The notes under the pieces are model-generated. The model ran no database searches, had not been told where the DNA came from, and was given only the letters and a program-made list of their open reading frames with translations. From contig NZ_CP081006.1 in assembly GCF_022317005.1 (NCBI RefSeq), forward strand, positions 2,666,001 through 2,730,000: a stretch of 64,000 bases of DNA, written 5' to 3'. This stretch comes from Mycobacterium sp. IDR2000157661. GTDB lineage: Bacteria > Actinomycetota > Actinomycetes > Mycobacteriales > Mycobacteriaceae. Of this stretch, positions 11,243 through 21,030 are shown in pieces. A program made the position numbers and the translations under genes. Numbering within the stretch: position 1 is the stretch's first letter; the number at the start of each line of letters is the position of its first letter.

Positions 11243-11319
11243 CCGTCCGGAGCCGGCCCGCGCACGCGAGGAGCACGAAAGCCTCCGTGCAGAGGTTGCG
11301 GCGTCGGCTCCGGAACGGT
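11242..11319 (+). other. long imperfect inverted repeat between the two paralogues
   Basis: The arms ACCGTCCGGAGCCG (11242-11255) and CGGCTCCGGAACGGT (11305-11319) pair over 14 bases with one bulged A. The 49-base loop holds an inner GCACG/CGTGC hairpin. It begins at the stop codon of the upstream gene and ends 30 bases before the next start, which has its own AGAAAGGAAG ribosome site. It may end or process the transcript between the genes; there is no T-tract. Confidence 0.6.
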
Positions 11320-11348
11320 CGTCCATCCCCACCCAGAAAGGAAGTTCG

Positions 11349-11759
11349 ATGACCGCCATCTCCTCCCCGAAGCTCCATGAATCCACCGATTCGCTGCTGC
11401 GCTTCGCCATGCGCCTCGACGCGACGCTGTCCGGCCTGGTCGGTGTTGCGGGCATCCCGCTCGCGGGCTGGCTCGCTGAGATCTCCGGCACCACGAAGGC
11501 GTTCGAGTACTCGATGAGCGTGTTCTTCATCGTCTTCGCGTTGGCGGTTCTCGGGCTCGCCGCGTTGCCCTCGGTGAAGCTCTCGGGCATCGCGCTGGCG
11601 GCTGGCAACCTGGTCTTCTCGGTGGCCACCGTGGTGCTGGTGCTCGCCGACGTCTTCCCGCTGACCGCCGTCGGGGTGGTGCTCATCCTCGGCACGGGTG
11701 TGTACACGTTGGTCATGGCCGAGCTGCAGTATCAGGGCTGGCGCCGCATCAAGTCGTGA
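11349..11759 (+). CDS. small four-TM membrane protein (paralogue 2)
   Basis: 136 residues, four predicted membrane helices, a homologue of the preceding gene: both open with a short tail, then LLRFA(M/L)R(L/A)DATL, and end in a basic tail (YQGWRRIKS here). A good AGAAAGGAAG ribosome site precedes the ATG. It converges with coaA and is separated from it by a hairpin at 11772-11801. Function unknown. Confidence 0.7.
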   Translation: MTAISSPKLHESTDSLLRFAMRLDATLSGLVGVAGIPLAGWLAEISGTTKAFEYSMSVFFIVFALAVLGLAALPSVKLSGIALAAGNLVFSVATVVLVLADVFPLTAVGVVLILGTGVYTLVMAELQYQGWRRIKS

Positions 11760-11771
11760 TCTATTGCTGCT

Positions 11772-11801
11772 GCGGCCCGTTCGGTGCGCCGGGCGGGCCG
11801 C
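11772..11801. terminator. bidirectional hairpin terminator
   Basis: GCGGCCCG (11772-11779) and CGGGCCGC (11794-11801) form a perfect 8-base stem with a 14-base loop between the convergent ends of the small membrane gene (11759) and coaA (11809). There is no T-run, as is common for mycobacterial terminators. Confidence 0.55.
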
Positions 11802-11808
11802 GAACATG

Positions 11809-12759
11809 TCAGAGCTTGCGCAGCCGGAGCCGGTTGATTGAGTGGTCGGCGTCCTTGCGCAGCACCAGCGTCGCTCGTGGACGCGTCGGCAGGATGTTCT
11901 CGATCAGGTTCGGCCGGTTGATCGAATGCCAGATGTCGCTGGCGGCGAAGACCGCCTGCTGGTCGGTCAGTGTCGCGTAGTGGTGGAAGTGCGACGCCGG
12001 GTCGGCGAAAGCCGTTGTGCGCAGGCCCAGGAACCGGTCGATGTACCACTGCTCGATGTCGTCGATGCGGGCGTCGACGTAGACCGAGAAGTCGAACAGG
12101 TCCGAAACCATCAGCGTCGGGCCCGTCTGGAGTACGTTGAGGCCCTCGAGGATCAGGATGTCGGGGTGCGCGACGATCTGCTTCTCCCCGGGCACGATGT
12201 CGTAGAGCAGGTGTGAGTACACCGGAGCACACACCTTGTCCGAACCCGCCTTGACCGCCGTGACGAATCGCATCAGCGCCCGACGGTCGTAACTCTCTGG
12301 AAATCCCTTGCGGCCCATCAGGTTTCGGCGCACCAACTCGGAGTTGGGGTACAGGAAGCCGTCGGTGGTGACCAGGTCGACCCGCGGATGGTGCTCCCAC
12401 CGGGCCAGAAGTGCTTGCAGCACACGGGCGGTCGTCGACTTGCCGACGGCCACGCTGCCCGCCACGCCGATGACGAAGGGCACCGGCCGGTCCGGGTTCT
12501 GGTGCGGATCACCCCCCGATTCGCCCAGGAACTCCGCCGTCGTCGCGAACAGCCGCTGGCGCGCGGCGACCTGGAGATGGATCAGCCGGGCCAACGGCAG
12601 GTAGACCTCTTCGACCTCGAGCAGATCCACCTTCTCGCCGATGCCGCGCAGCTTGATCAACTCGTCCTCGGAGAGCTTCAACGGGGTCGACATGCGGAGG
12701 TTTCGCCATTGACTCCGGTCGAACTCCACGTATGGGCTGGGTTCACTCAGCCGCGCCAT
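11809..12759 (-). CDS. coaA: pantothenate kinase type I
   Basis: Phosphorylates pantothenate, the first and feedback-controlled step of coenzyme A synthesis. 316 residues, the Rv1092c type. P-loop [12 protein letters not shown] at residues 98-109; [13 protein letters not shown] (Walker-B-like aspartate) and [17 protein letters not shown] follow, then EGLNVLQ and the C-terminal [11 protein letters not shown] nucleotide pocket. ATG 12759. It is divergent from the DUF885 gene, with only 30 bases between them. Confidence 0.95.
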   Translation of the reverse strand: MARLSEPSPYVEFDRSQWRNLRMSTPLKLSEDELIKLRGIGEKVDLLEVEEVYLPLARLIHLQVAARQRLFATTAEFLGESGGDPHQNPDRPVPFVIGVAGSVAVGKSTTARVLQALLARWEHHPRVDLVTTDGFLYPNSELVRRNLMGRKGFPESYDRRALMRFVTAVKAGSDKVCAPVYSHLLYDIVPGEKQIVAHPDILILEGLNVLQTGPTLMVSDLFDFSVYVDARIDDIEQWYIDRFLGLRTTAFADPASHFHHYATLTDQQAVFAASDIWHSINRPNLIENILPTRPRATLVLRKDADHSINRLRLRKL

Positions 12760-12789
12760 GGCCTCAGTCTTGCATTTACCGTTGACGAC

Positions 12790-13998
12790 ATGGACGCCAG
12801 CACCTCAGTTTCGCTAGTCCGGGAGTACCTGCTGCTCGGTCTGCGCTTCGACCGGGTGGAGGACGGCTACGTCGACTCGTTCACCGGAGATCCGGCGCTG
12901 CGCCGCGCGGTGGCCGCCGAGCCGCCGCCCGACCCGGCGGACCTGGCCCGTCAGGCGGAGGGTCTGCTCGCTGAGTTGCCCGCCGCGGGGCTCGAGCGGG
13001 CGCGCGCCGAGTATGTCGCCGCCCACCTGCGGGCGCTGGCGTGTGCCGGCCGCAAGTTCGCCGGCCAGGATGTGGGATTCGTCGACGAGGTCGAGGCCTA
13101 CTTCGACGTGCACATCACCAAGGGGGACCCTGAGCAGTACCGCGAGGCGCACCGCCGGCTGGACGAAGTCGTGGGCGGCACCGGCGCGCTGGCCGACCGG
13201 ATACAGGCCTACCGGTCCGCCGAGGAGATCCCGCCCGACCGCCTCGAGGAGTGCATCCACGCGTTCTCCAGCGCGCTGCGCGACCGGGTGCGCGCTGAGT
13301 ACCCACTGCCCGACAGCGAGACCATCACCTACGAGGTGGTCACCGACAAGCCGTGGTCGGGGTTCAACTACTACCACGGTGAATTCACCTCGACGGTGGC
13401 GGTCAACGCCGACCTCAAGCAGCAGATGTCCAACCTGCCGCGTCTGGTGGCCCACGAGTCCTATCCCGGTCACCACACCGAGCACTGCCGCAAGGAAGCG
13501 GGCCTGGTGGGGCGCAGGGGGCAGGCCGAGCAGACCATCTTCCTGGTCAACACGCCGCAGTGCGTGATGGCCGAGGGCCTGGCCGACCTGGCGTTGCATG
13601 CCGCGATCGGGCCGGAGTGGGGTGCGTGGGCCGCCGAGATCTACGCCGACCTGGGCCTGCGCTTCGACGGGGACCGCGCGCGGACCATCTCGGCGGCGAC
13701 AGCCGCGCTGGCCGAGGTGCGTCAGGATGCTGCCCTGATGCTGCACGACGAACACCGCGACGTCGACGAGGTCGTGGCGTTTCTCAAGCAGTGGTTGCTG
13801 GTCAACGACGAGCGCGCGCGCCAGATGCTGCGCTTCCTGTCCTCGCCGCTGTGGCGGGCCTACACCAGCACCTACGTGGAGGGGTACCGGCTGCTGCGCG
13901 GCTGGCTGGACGCCCGGCCCGACGGGGTCAGCCTCACGCAGCGATTCGGCACGCTGCTCGACGAGCCGCTGATCCCGTCGTCGCTGCGGGCGGCCTGA
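12790..13998 (+). CDS. DUF885 family putative metallopeptidase
   Basis: 402 residues of the DUF885 family, predicted zinc peptidases. The HExxxGH-type motif is [11 protein letters not shown], with H222, E223, H227 and H228; a downstream acidic segment, [13 protein letters not shown], may hold further ligands. No signal peptide, so cytosolic. The ATG at 12790 gives a sensible N-terminus. Peptide substrate is unknown. It precedes glyA by 35 bases and may be co-transcribed. Confidence 0.75.
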   Translation: MDASTSVSLVREYLLLGLRFDRVEDGYVDSFTGDPALRRAVAAEPPPDPADLARQAEGLLAELPAAGLERARAEYVAAHLRALACAGRKFAGQDVGFVDEVEAYFDVHITKGDPEQYREAHRRLDEVVGGTGALADRIQAYRSAEEIPPDRLEECIHAFSSALRDRVRAEYPLPDSETITYEVVTDKPWSGFNYYHGEFTSTVAVNADLKQQMSNLPRLVAHESYPGHHTEHCRKEAGLVGRRGQAEQTIFLVNTPQCVMAEGLADLALHAAIGPEWGAWAAEIYADLGLRFDGDRARTISAATAALAEVRQDAALMLHDEHRDVDEVVAFLKQWLLVNDERARQMLRFLSSPLWRAYTSTYVEGYRLLRGWLDARPDGVSLTQRFGTLLDEPLIPSSLRAA

Positions 13999-14033
13999 CC
14001 CAACTGGATGGGCGCCGTCGTAGGCTGAACCTC

Positions 14034-15509
14034 ATGACTGCTGACGCCGTGACCTCGAACGCTGCTGCTCCCGGCGCGGAGTACGCCGAAACCGCGAGCG
14101 CGGCGTACCGGGCCGCCCTGCAGGTCATCGAGTCCGTCGAGCCCCGCATCGCGGCGGCGACGCGCAAAGAACTCGTCGATCAACGGGATTCGCTCAAGCT
14201 GATCGCCAGCGAGAACTACGCATCGCCCGCGGTGTTGCTCACCATGGGCAGCTGGTTCTCCGACAAGTACGCCGAGGGCACCATCGGGCACCGCTTCTAC
14301 GCGGGGTGCCAGAACGTCGACACGGTCGAGGCGCTCGCCGCCGAGCACGCCCGCGAGTTGTTCGGCGCGCCCTACGCCTACGTCCAGCCGCACTCGGGCA
14401 TCGACGCCAACCTGGTCGCCTTCTGGGCGATCCTGGCGACCCGGGTAGAAGGTCCCGAACTGGCGGCGCTGGGTGCCAAGCACGTCAACGACCTGTCCGA
14501 GGCGGACTGGGAGACGCTGCGCAACAAGCTCGGCGATCAGCGGCTGCTCGGGATGTCGCTGGACGCCGGCGGCCACCTCACCCACGGTTTCCGGCCCAAC
14601 ATCTCGGGCAAGATGTTCCACCAGCGCAGTTACGGCACCGACCCGAACACCGGATTCCTGGACTACCAGGCCGTCGCCGAAGCGGCCCGCGAGTTCAAGC
14701 CGCTGATCATCGTGGCGGGCTACTCCGCCTACCCGCGCCGGGTCAACTTCGCGACCATGCGCGAGATCGCCGACGAGGTGGGCGCCACCCTGATGGTCGA
14801 CATGGCCCACTTCGCCGGTCTGGTCGCGGGCAAGGTCTTCACCGGTGACGAGGATCCGGTCCCGCACGCCCACGTCACCACGACGACGACCCACAAGTCG
14901 CTGCGCGGGCCCCGCGGCGGCATGGTGCTCGCCCAGCCCGAGTACTCCGACGCCGTCGACAAGGGCTGCCCGATGGTGCTCGGCGGACCGCTGTCGCACG
15001 TCATGGCGGCCAAGGCGGTCGCGCTGGCCGAAGCCCGCCAACCGGCGTTCGGCGCCTACGCCCAGCGCGTCGCCGACAACGCCCAAGCGCTGGCCGACGG
15101 GTTCCTCAAACGCGACGGCGCGCTCGTCACCGGCGGGACCGACAACCACCTGGTCCTGCTCGACGTGACGTCGTTCGGGCTGACCGGCAGGCAGGCCGAG
15201 TCCGCGCTGCTCGACGCCGGCATCGTCACCAACCGCAACTCCGTGCCCGCCGACCCCAACGGCGCCTGGTACACCAGCGGCATCCGGCTGGGCACCCCGG
15301 CGCTGACCACCCGCGGCTTCGGGGCCGACGAGTTCGACCGCGTCGCCGAGCTGATCGTCGAGGTGCTGTCCAACACCGAACCGGCCCAAGCCACCGCCGG
15401 GCCGTCGAAAGCCAAGTACGTCATGGCCGACGGTCTGGCCGAGCGGGTGCACGCCGGTGCCGCCGAACTGCTGGATGCCAACCCGCTGTATCCGGGGCTC
15501 ACGCTCTAG
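14034..15509 (+). CDS. glyA: serine hydroxymethyltransferase, long (Chlamydia-like) form
   Basis: PLP enzyme interconverting serine + THF and glycine + methylene-THF. It has [41 protein letters not shown] and the PLP lysine K288 in [11 protein letters not shown]. At 491 residues it is about 65 longer than the usual mycobacterial GlyA (about 426): it has a roughly 45-residue N-terminal extension and an insertion around [20 protein letters not shown]. Both features recall the chlamydial-type enzyme. It stands at the locus where M. tuberculosis carries the short glyA1. No second copy is visible in the window. Confidence 0.92.
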   Translation: MTADAVTSNAAAPGAEYAETASAAYRAALQVIESVEPRIAAATRKELVDQRDSLKLIASENYASPAVLLTMGSWFSDKYAEGTIGHRFYAGCQNVDTVEALAAEHARELFGAPYAYVQPHSGIDANLVAFWAILATRVEGPELAALGAKHVNDLSEADWETLRNKLGDQRLLGMSLDAGGHLTHGFRPNISGKMFHQRSYGTDPNTGFLDYQAVAEAAREFKPLIIVAGYSAYPRRVNFATMREIADEVGATLMVDMAHFAGLVAGKVFTGDEDPVPHAHVTTTTTHKSLRGPRGGMVLAQPEYSDAVDKGCPMVLGGPLSHVMAAKAVALAEARQPAFGAYAQRVADNAQALADGFLKRDGALVTGGTDNHLVLLDVTSFGLTGRQAESALLDAGIVTNRNSVPADPNGAWYTSGIRLGTPALTTRGFGADEFDRVAELIVEVLSNTEPAQATAGPSKAKYVMADGLAERVHAGAAELLDANPLYPGLTL

Positions 15510-15517
15510 ACACGCTC

Positions 15518-15541
15518 GGGGGTCGGAATTTTACGATCCCC
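15518..15541 (+). terminator. hairpin terminator after glyA
   Basis: GGGGGTCG (15518-15525) pairs with CGATCCCC (15534-15541) over eight bases including one G-T pair, with the loop GAATTTTA. It begins nine bases after the glyA stop and precedes the desA2 promoter. Confidence 0.6.
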
Positions 15542-15553
15542 ACAGAATTGAGT

Positions 15554-15559
15554 TAATGT
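15554..15559 (+). promoter_or_regulatory. -10 box of desA2 (leaderless)
   Basis: TAATGT matches the mycobacterial TANNNT -10 consensus and ends six bases before the desA2 ATG at 15566, which places the transcript start at or next to the start codon. No ribosome site is present, in keeping with leaderless translation. Confidence 0.5.
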
Positions 15560-15565
15560 AACCGC

Positions 15566-16393
15566 ATGGCACAGAAACCTGTACCCAATGCGCTGATCCT
15601 CGAACTCGAGCCGGTCGTGCAGCAGGAGCTGCGTCGCCACGTCGACACCGAGGACCTCTGGTACGCCCACGACTACGTGCCCTTCGACCAGGGCGAGAAC
15701 TTCGCCTTTCTCGGCGGCCGCGACTGGGATCCCGAGCAGGTGACCCTGCCCAAGCACATCACCGATGCGCTGGAGATCCTGCTCATCACCAAGGACAACC
15801 TGGCGGGCTACCACCGCGAGATGGTCTTCAGCTTCATCCTCGAGGAGAAGTGGGGCCGCTGGATCGGGCGCTGGACGGCCGAGGAGCATCTGCACGCGGT
15901 CGCGCTGCGCAACTACCTCGTGGTCACGCGTGAGATCGACCCCGCAGCCAACGAGGACGTCCGTGTCGAACACGTCATGAAGGGCTACCGTGCCGACACC
16001 TACAGCCAGGTCGAGCGGCTGGTCTTCATGGCCTTCTTCGAACGGGCCCACGCGGTGTACTGCCGCAACCTCGAGGCGCAGATCGAAGAGCCCGTGCTCA
16101 AAGGCCTCATCGGTCGCATCGCCCGCGACGAGGAACGGCACGAGGAGTTCTTCGCCAACCTCGTCGCGCACCTGCTGAGCACCAGCCGTGCGGAGACCGT
16201 CGAGGCCGTCGGCCGCCGCGCCGCCGAACTCGGTGTCGTCGGCGGTGACATCGACGCCTATGCCGACAAGCTCGCCAACATCGACGGCGCCGGCATCTTC
16301 GGGCCCGAGCAGCTGCGCCGGGTGATCGCCGACCGGATCGCGGCCTGGGGTCTGAGCGGCGAACCGTCGCTGGCGCAGTTCACCTCTCGGTAA
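15566..16393 (+). CDS. desA2: acyl-[ACP] desaturase DesA2
   Basis: Soluble di-iron protein related to plant stearoyl-ACP desaturases; in mycobacteria DesA2 is linked to mycolic-acid desaturation. 275 residues, the same length as Rv1094. Iron ligands: E106-E107-H108 in WTAEEHLH, and E189-E190-R191-H192 in ARDEERHEEF. DesA2 proteins are somewhat diverged from catalytically proven desaturases, so activity is inferred from family. It lies between glyA and the phoAT-phoH2 pair, as in M. tuberculosis. Confidence 0.93.
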   Translation: MAQKPVPNALILELEPVVQQELRRHVDTEDLWYAHDYVPFDQGENFAFLGGRDWDPEQVTLPKHITDALEILLITKDNLAGYHREMVFSFILEEKWGRWIGRWTAEEHLHAVALRNYLVVTREIDPAANEDVRVEHVMKGYRADTYSQVERLVFMAFFERAHAVYCRNLEAQIEEPVLKGLIGRIARDEERHEEFFANLVAHLLSTSRAETVEAVGRRAAELGVVGGDIDAYADKLANIDGAGIFGPEQLRRVIADRIAAWGLSGEPSLAQFTSR

Positions 16394-16405
16394 CCGGAAC
16401 TACGG

Positions 16406-16422
16406 CGCGCCTGCACGGCGCG
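16406..16422 (+). terminator. weak hairpin after desA2
   Basis: CGCGCC (16406-16411) and GGCGCG (16417-16422) form a 6-base stem with a 5-base loop, 13 bases after the desA2 stop. Short and without a T-tract, so only a weak candidate. Confidence 0.35.
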
Positions 16423-16452
16423 TGTGCGGCAACGGGAGTAGCGTCGCGGTCG

Positions 16453-16590
16453 ATGGCTAGCGACATGCTCTGCTATCCGGGCGGTACCGATCGTTTCGAT
16501 CACGAGAGGACCGGCCCCGGTCCCAGTGCCGCAGTGTCCGCCGAGAGTTCGTGCGGGGCCGCGCGGGCACGAGGAGCGTCACGTGAGTGA
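16453..16590 (+). CDS. small ORF upstream of phoH2, phoAT-like
   Basis: 45 codons: [13 protein letters not shown], then a disordered Pro/Ser/Ala stretch, ending [15 protein letters not shown]. Its TGA (16588-16590) lies past the GTG of phoH2 (16583), so the two overlap by eight bases and must be coupled. A TAGCGT -10 box at 16439-16444 is eight bases before the ATG, so this ORF rather than phoH2 takes the leaderless start. Mycobacterial phoH2 genes are reported to have a short antitoxin-like upstream gene named phoAT; the identity here rests on position, not alignment. Confidence 0.6.
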   Translation: MASDMLCYPGGTDRFDHERTGPGPSAAVSAESSCGAARARGASRE

Positions 16591-17905
16591 TTCGGCCGTC
16601 CGGACCGCGGTTCGCACCTATGTACTCGACACCTCCGTGCTGCTGTCCGATCCCTGGGCGGCCACGCGGTTCGCCGAGCACGAAGTCGTGGTCCCGCTGG
16701 TGGTCATCAGCGAACTGGAAGCCAAGCGGCATCATCATGAGCTCGGCTGGTTCGCACGCCAGGCCCTGCGGATGTTCGACGATCTTCGGCTGGAACACGG
16801 ACGGCTCGATCAGCCGATTCCCGTTGGCACCCAAGGCGGCACGCTGCACGTCGAACTCAACCACAGCGACCCCACCGTGTTGCCCGCCGGGTTCCGCAAC
16901 GAGAGCAATGACGCTCGCATCCTGACCGTGGCGGCCAATCTCGCCGCCGAGGGCAAGCATGTCACGTTGGTCAGCAAGGACATCCCGCTGCGGGTGAAGG
17001 CCGGTGCCGTCGGGCTGACCGCCGACGAGTACCACGCCCAGGACGTCGTGACCTCCGGCTGGACCGGCATGACGGAGGTCGAGGTCGCCGCCGACGACAT
17101 CGACATGCTCTTCGCCGAGGGCGAGATCGACCTGGAAGCCGCACGAAACCTGCCGTGCCACACCGGAGTCCGGCTGCTGGGCGGCAGCTCGGCGCTCGGC
17201 CGGGTCAACGCCGAGAAACGGGTCCAACTGGTCCGCGGTGACCGCGAGGTCTTCGGTCTGCGCGGCCGCTCCGCCGAACAGCGGGTGGCACTGGACCTGC
17301 TGCTCGACGAATCGGTCGGCATCGTCTCGCTCGGCGGCAAGGCGGGCACCGGCAAGTCGGCGCTGGCGCTGTGTGCCGGACTGGAAGCGGTGCTGGAACG
17401 TCGCACCCAGCGCAAGGTGGTGGTGTTTCGGCCGCTGTACGCCGTCGGCGGCCAGGACCTCGGCTACCTGCCCGGCAGCGAGAGCGAGAAGATGGGGCCG
17501 TGGGCGCAGGCCGTCTTCGACACCCTCGAAGGGCTCGCCAGCCCGGCGGTCCTCGAAGAGGTGCTCGCCCGGGGCATGCTCGAGGTGCTGCCGCTGACCC
17601 ACATACGTGGGCGGTCGCTGCACGACTCGTTCGTCATCGTGGACGAAGCGCAGTCGCTGGAGCGCAACGTGCTGCTGACGGTGCTGTCGCGGCTCGGCAG
17701 CGGATCGCGCGTGGTCCTCACCCATGACGTCGCCCAGCGCGACAACCTGCGTGTCGGACGCCACGACGGGGTGGCGGCGGTGATCGAAAAGCTGAAGGGG
17801 CACCCGCTGTTCGCGCACATCACGCTGCTGCGCAGTGAGCGCTCGCCCATTGCGGCGCTGGTCACCGAGATGCTCGAGGAGATCAGCCCCGGCGCTCTGC
17901 CTTGA
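16583..17905 (+). CDS. phoH2: PhoH2: PIN-domain RNase fused to PhoH ATPase/helicase
   Basis: 440 residues. The PIN nuclease domain (about 1-140) has [12 protein letters not shown] with D16, the [11 protein letters not shown] block and NDARILTVA for the acidic cluster. The PhoH ATPase domain has Walker [13 protein letters not shown] at 251-262 and Walker [11 protein letters not shown]. Mycobacterial PhoH2 couples RNA unwinding to RNA cleavage. GTG 16583 has GAGGAG six bases upstream. It is nearly identical in layout to Rv1095. A GC hairpin follows the stop. Confidence 0.94.
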   Translation: MSDSAVRTAVRTYVLDTSVLLSDPWAATRFAEHEVVVPLVVISELEAKRHHHELGWFARQALRMFDDLRLEHGRLDQPIPVGTQGGTLHVELNHSDPTVLPAGFRNESNDARILTVAANLAAEGKHVTLVSKDIPLRVKAGAVGLTADEYHAQDVVTSGWTGMTEVEVAADDIDMLFAEGEIDLEAARNLPCHTGVRLLGGSSALGRVNAEKRVQLVRGDREVFGLRGRSAEQRVALDLLLDESVGIVSLGGKAGTGKSALALCAGLEAVLERRTQRKVVVFRPLYAVGGQDLGYLPGSESEKMGPWAQAVFDTLEGLASPAVLEEVLARGMLEVLPLTHIRGRSLHDSFVIVDEAQSLERNVLLTVLSRLGSGSRVVLTHDVAQRDNLRVGRHDGVAAVIEKLKGHPLFAHITLLRSERSPIAALVTEMLEEISPGALP

Positions 17906-17906
17906 T

Positions 17907-17921
17907 CGCGGCTCCGCCGCG
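17907..17921 (+). terminator. hairpin after phoH2
   Basis: CGCGGC (17907-17912), loop TCC, GCCGCG (17916-17921): a tight 6-base stem directly after the phoH2 stop codon at 17905 and before the convergent small gene at 17938. Likely terminator without a T-run. Confidence 0.5.
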
Positions 17922-17937
17922 GAACGCCGGATCGTCG

Positions 17938-18150
17938 CTAGTTGCTGTGACCGCGCATCAAGTACCACCCGGCGGCCGCGGCTCCGCTCAGCGCGACCAC
18001 CCGGTCCGCGCGATCACTCCTGGGTAGATCGAGCAGCGACACCAGACCCAGGACCGCGAATCCGGTCCGGATGGCGGGGTGGCTTGTCGCCGTCGTGACC
18101 AGAGCGGCGCTCGGGTCGGTGAGGGGCACGGGAGCAAGGTCGGTGCGCAC
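17938..18150 (-). CDS. small hydrophobic protein, unknown
   Basis: 70 residues from GTG 18150, which has an excellent AGGAGG ribosome site three to four bases upstream; this is the main reason to call it. A hydrophilic start (MRTDLAPVPLTDPSAAL) is followed by two moderately hydrophobic segments (AIRTGFAVLGLVSLLDL and VVALSGAAAAGWYLM). No family recognised. It follows the LuxR-type regulator only in map order: that gene ends at 18232 on the same strand. Confidence 0.55.
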   Translation of the reverse strand: MRTDLAPVPLTDPSAALVTTATSHPAIRTGFAVLGLVSLLDLPRSDRADRVVALSGAAAAGWYLMRGHSN

Positions 18151-18231
18151 CGGTCCTCCTGTCGATGGCTCGGAGACTTGGGGCGATTCGACGGTAAGCC
18201 CCGAGCCGGCTTGGGGGAATAGGGATTTTCC

Positions 18232-21015
18232 CTATCCGTACGACTCCTCTGGCCGCCCGATGTGACGGCCCAGCTCGGCGCGTGACTTGATGCCTAGCTT
18301 GCGGTAGATCCGGGCCAGGTTGGCCTCGACCGTCTTCGGGCTGATGAACAGCGCCGAGGCGACGTCACGGTTCTTCATGCCCGACGCGGCGAGCTCGGCG
18401 ACCTGCTGCTCGGACGGTGTGAGCGCATCGGTACGCCGTGCGCTGACGTTCGAACGGGCCAGTTCGGTGCGGGCCCGCTCGGCCCACAGCGGAATGGTGA
18501 GCCGCTCGAACGTTTCGAGCGCCTCCTGCAGGTGCATCGAGGCCGAGTCCTTGTTGCGCAGCCGCCGCTCGAGCTGACCAAGCAGCAGTTGGGTCCTGGC
18601 CCGTTCGAACGGCATCGGCAGGCTCGCGTGCGCGGCCATCGCCTGTCGCGCCGCGGCGTGCGCGCCGTCGTAGTCGCCGCGGGCCGCGAGCAGCATGGCG
18701 CGGCACCGGCCGCCGACCGCCGTCATCCACGGGCGGTTCAGCCCGCGGCCGTTGCGCTCGAGCGCGGCGATCAGCGGCTCGGCCTCGGCGAACCGGTCCA
18801 ACTCGATCAGCGCCTCCACCGCATCGGGTAGGTAGGAGGCGTTGGGCAGCTCGGTCGGCGTCGATGTCGGGTCGAAGTCGGCCAGCATCGGCTGTGCCGC
18901 GGCAACCGCTGCCTCATGGTTGCCCAGCGACACCTCGAGGAACGCCAACGCGGCGAGCACCCGCTCGGCCAGCCGGGAGGTGCCGGTGCGACTGCCTTCT
19001 TCGAGTGCGGCGTCGATGGCTTGACGGGCCGCGGCCTCCTGGCCGGCGTATGCGCTCAGCTGGGCGCGCAGGCTGTGTGCGAGGAACCGCGGGGTGTGCC
19101 CGCCCAGTTGTCGCGCCTCCTCCCATGCGTCCTCGGCGACGAGCCTGGCGCGGACCAGGTCGCCACGCCAGATGGCGTTGATCAAAATGTGCTGGCAGAT
19201 GAAGAGGTGCTCGCCCTCCTCGCCCTTCTCCACACAGCGGGCGCAGATCTTCTCCAACGCCTCGCGGGCCCGCTCGAGCTCTCCTGTCCAATCCAGCAGC
19301 ACCGCGCGTTGCACGCTGGGGCGAAAGACCAAGGGCGTGAACGCTTCCGGGTCCTCGAGCTCGAGTGCCCGGCCCAGCAGTTGCGCGTCATACCCCTGGC
19401 CGGCCGCGAACCGCATGGTGACCAGCATGCCCAGCGCCATGCTCAGCAGGTGTGGGTTGGCGAGCGTCTCGGCGATGGCCACCGCCTGCTCGGCAGTCGT
19501 CACCGCCTCGGCCACCTCGTTGGCGTGGTGCAGCGAATACGCCAGCGTGATCAGGATCTGCACCCGCAACGCGCCATTGTCCCGCACTTCGTCCAGTGCC
19601 GCGCGCAGAAGTCGGGTGGTCTCGTAGAAACCTTCCCCGTAGAGCCGGACCACCGCCAGGCGGCTCAACGCCTCCGCTCGCAGATCACCCGACGGCAACG
19701 CCTCTATGGTGTCCTCCAGAATCGAGGCGGCACGGTCGGCATCGCCGGCGTCGAAGTGGTGCAGGGCCGATCGGAGCCGGCGTTCGGGACTGTCGCCGCC
19801 GAGTCCGATCGCCAGGTCCATCAGCTCCGCGGCGGCCGCGGGCGCGCCCCGCATCCGAGCCGAGTCCGCGGCCGCGTCGAGCGCCTGCAGCGTGACCTGA
19901 TCGCCGCTGGTGGCGGCCAACGCGAGGTGGCGGGCCCGCAGTTCGGGTTCATCGACGATCTCGGCGAGCCGCCGGTGCATCGACCGGCGGCGTCCGGGGG
20001 CGGCCTGGGTGTAGACGCCGCGCGCCAGCAGGGGATGGGCGAACCGGATGCGGTTGCCGTCGATCGCGATGATGCCCTTGCTCTCCGCGGTCTCGAGCAG
20101 CTCGACCAGGCGGTCGTCGTCGTTGCGGGTGGCGGTGCACACCATGTCGACCGTCGGGGTGGGCAGGCAGGAGGCGGCCAGCAGCGCATCGTGCACGTCG
20201 GTGTCCAGGCTGCCGATCCGGGTGCGCACCACGTCTGTCAGCGTGCGCGGCAACGAGGTCTCGATGCCGGACCCGCGTTCGTCGATGGCGCGCGCCAACT
20301 CGATGGCGTAGAAGGGATTTCCGCCGGACACCTGGTGGATGCGGCCGATGGCGGGACGGGAGATCGGCCGCCGCAGCTGCGCGGAAACCGCCGCGTGCAG
20401 GTCGGTGATGTTCAACGGGCTCAACCGGATCCGGTTCACCGCCTCCGGGCGCGGCATCTGCAGCCAGGCCGAGGTGGCGCTGTCGCCGGGTTCGGTTCGC
20501 ACACTGGCCAGCACACCCGTCGGACCGCTGAGCCGGCGCGCGGCGAAGGCCAGCACGTGCAGGCTCGACGGGTCCAGCCACTGCAGGTCGTCGATCGCCA
20601 ACAGCACGGGACCCTCTTCGGAGATGCGCTCGATCACCGCGAGGAACGCCGCCGCGACGGCACGCTGGTCGGTGACGATGTCCGTGTCGGCGCGCAGCAA
20701 CACCCGGTCGACCGCGAGAAGCTGGGGGTCCGGCAGGTCGGCCCAGGCCCGGGCGTCGACCTCGTCCAGAAGGTCGGCCAGCGCCGTGTACGCCAGTACG
20801 GACTCGGCGGCCGCGGCCCGCGTGGACAGCACCCGGAACCCGCGGTCCTGCGCCCGGTCCACCGCAGCTAACCACAGCGTGGTCTTGCCGATCCCCGGCT
20901 CCCCCTCGATCAGCAATGCCGACGGCCCGACGCTGGCCGAATCCAGAAAGCCCCGAACCGCGCGCTGATGAGTCGCATCTTGCATGACGACTTCCCCCGC
21001 CATCAGAAACAGCAT
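18232..21015 (-). CDS. large ATP-binding LuxR-family transcriptional regulator
   Basis: 927 residues of the LAL/MalT-like type. The N-terminal AAA-like ATPase has Walker A GEPGIGKTT (residues 38-46) and Walker B LLAIDDLQWLDPSS. A long helical-repeat (TPR-like) middle follows. The last 60 residues form a LuxR helix-turn-helix: LTPSEQQVAELAASGMKNRDV and ISPKTVEANLARIYRKLGIKSR. Such regulators respond to an unknown ligand through the repeats. An ATG at 20985 (MQDATHQ) has the better GGGGGAAG ribosome site and may be the true start. The gene has no counterpart in the M. tuberculosis block. Confidence 0.85.
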   Translation of the reverse strand: MLFLMAGEVVMQDATHQRAVRGFLDSASVGPSALLIEGEPGIGKTTLWLAAVDRAQDRGFRVLSTRAAAAESVLAYTALADLLDEVDARAWADLPDPQLLAVDRVLLRADTDIVTDQRAVAAAFLAVIERISEEGPVLLAIDDLQWLDPSSLHVLAFAARRLSGPTGVLASVRTEPGDSATSAWLQMPRPEAVNRIRLSPLNITDLHAAVSAQLRRPISRPAIGRIHQVSGGNPFYAIELARAIDERGSGIETSLPRTLTDVVRTRIGSLDTDVHDALLAASCLPTPTVDMVCTATRNDDDRLVELLETAESKGIIAIDGNRIRFAHPLLARGVYTQAAPGRRRSMHRRLAEIVDEPELRARHLALAATSGDQVTLQALDAAADSARMRGAPAAAAELMDLAIGLGGDSPERRLRSALHHFDAGDADRAASILEDTIEALPSGDLRAEALSRLAVVRLYGEGFYETTRLLRAALDEVRDNGALRVQILITLAYSLHHANEVAEAVTTAEQAVAIAETLANPHLLSMALGMLVTMRFAAGQGYDAQLLGRALELEDPEAFTPLVFRPSVQRAVLLDWTGELERAREALEKICARCVEKGEEGEHLFICQHILINAIWRGDLVRARLVAEDAWEEARQLGGHTPRFLAHSLRAQLSAYAGQEAAARQAIDAALEEGSRTGTSRLAERVLAALAFLEVSLGNHEAAVAAAQPMLADFDPTSTPTELPNASYLPDAVEALIELDRFAEAEPLIAALERNGRGLNRPWMTAVGGRCRAMLLAARGDYDGAHAAARQAMAAHASLPMPFERARTQLLLGQLERRLRNKDSASMHLQEALETFERLTIPLWAERARTELARSNVSARRTDALTPSEQQVAELAASGMKNRDVASALFISPKTVEANLARIYRKLGIKSRAELGRHIGRPEESYG

Positions 21016-21030
21016 CTAAGCTCTTGTCAG

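Noticed and set aside
17938..18150. Antitoxin or toxin partner of phoH2
   Set aside because: It is on the opposite strand, downstream, and hydrophobic; the upstream overlapping ORF is the better partner candidate.
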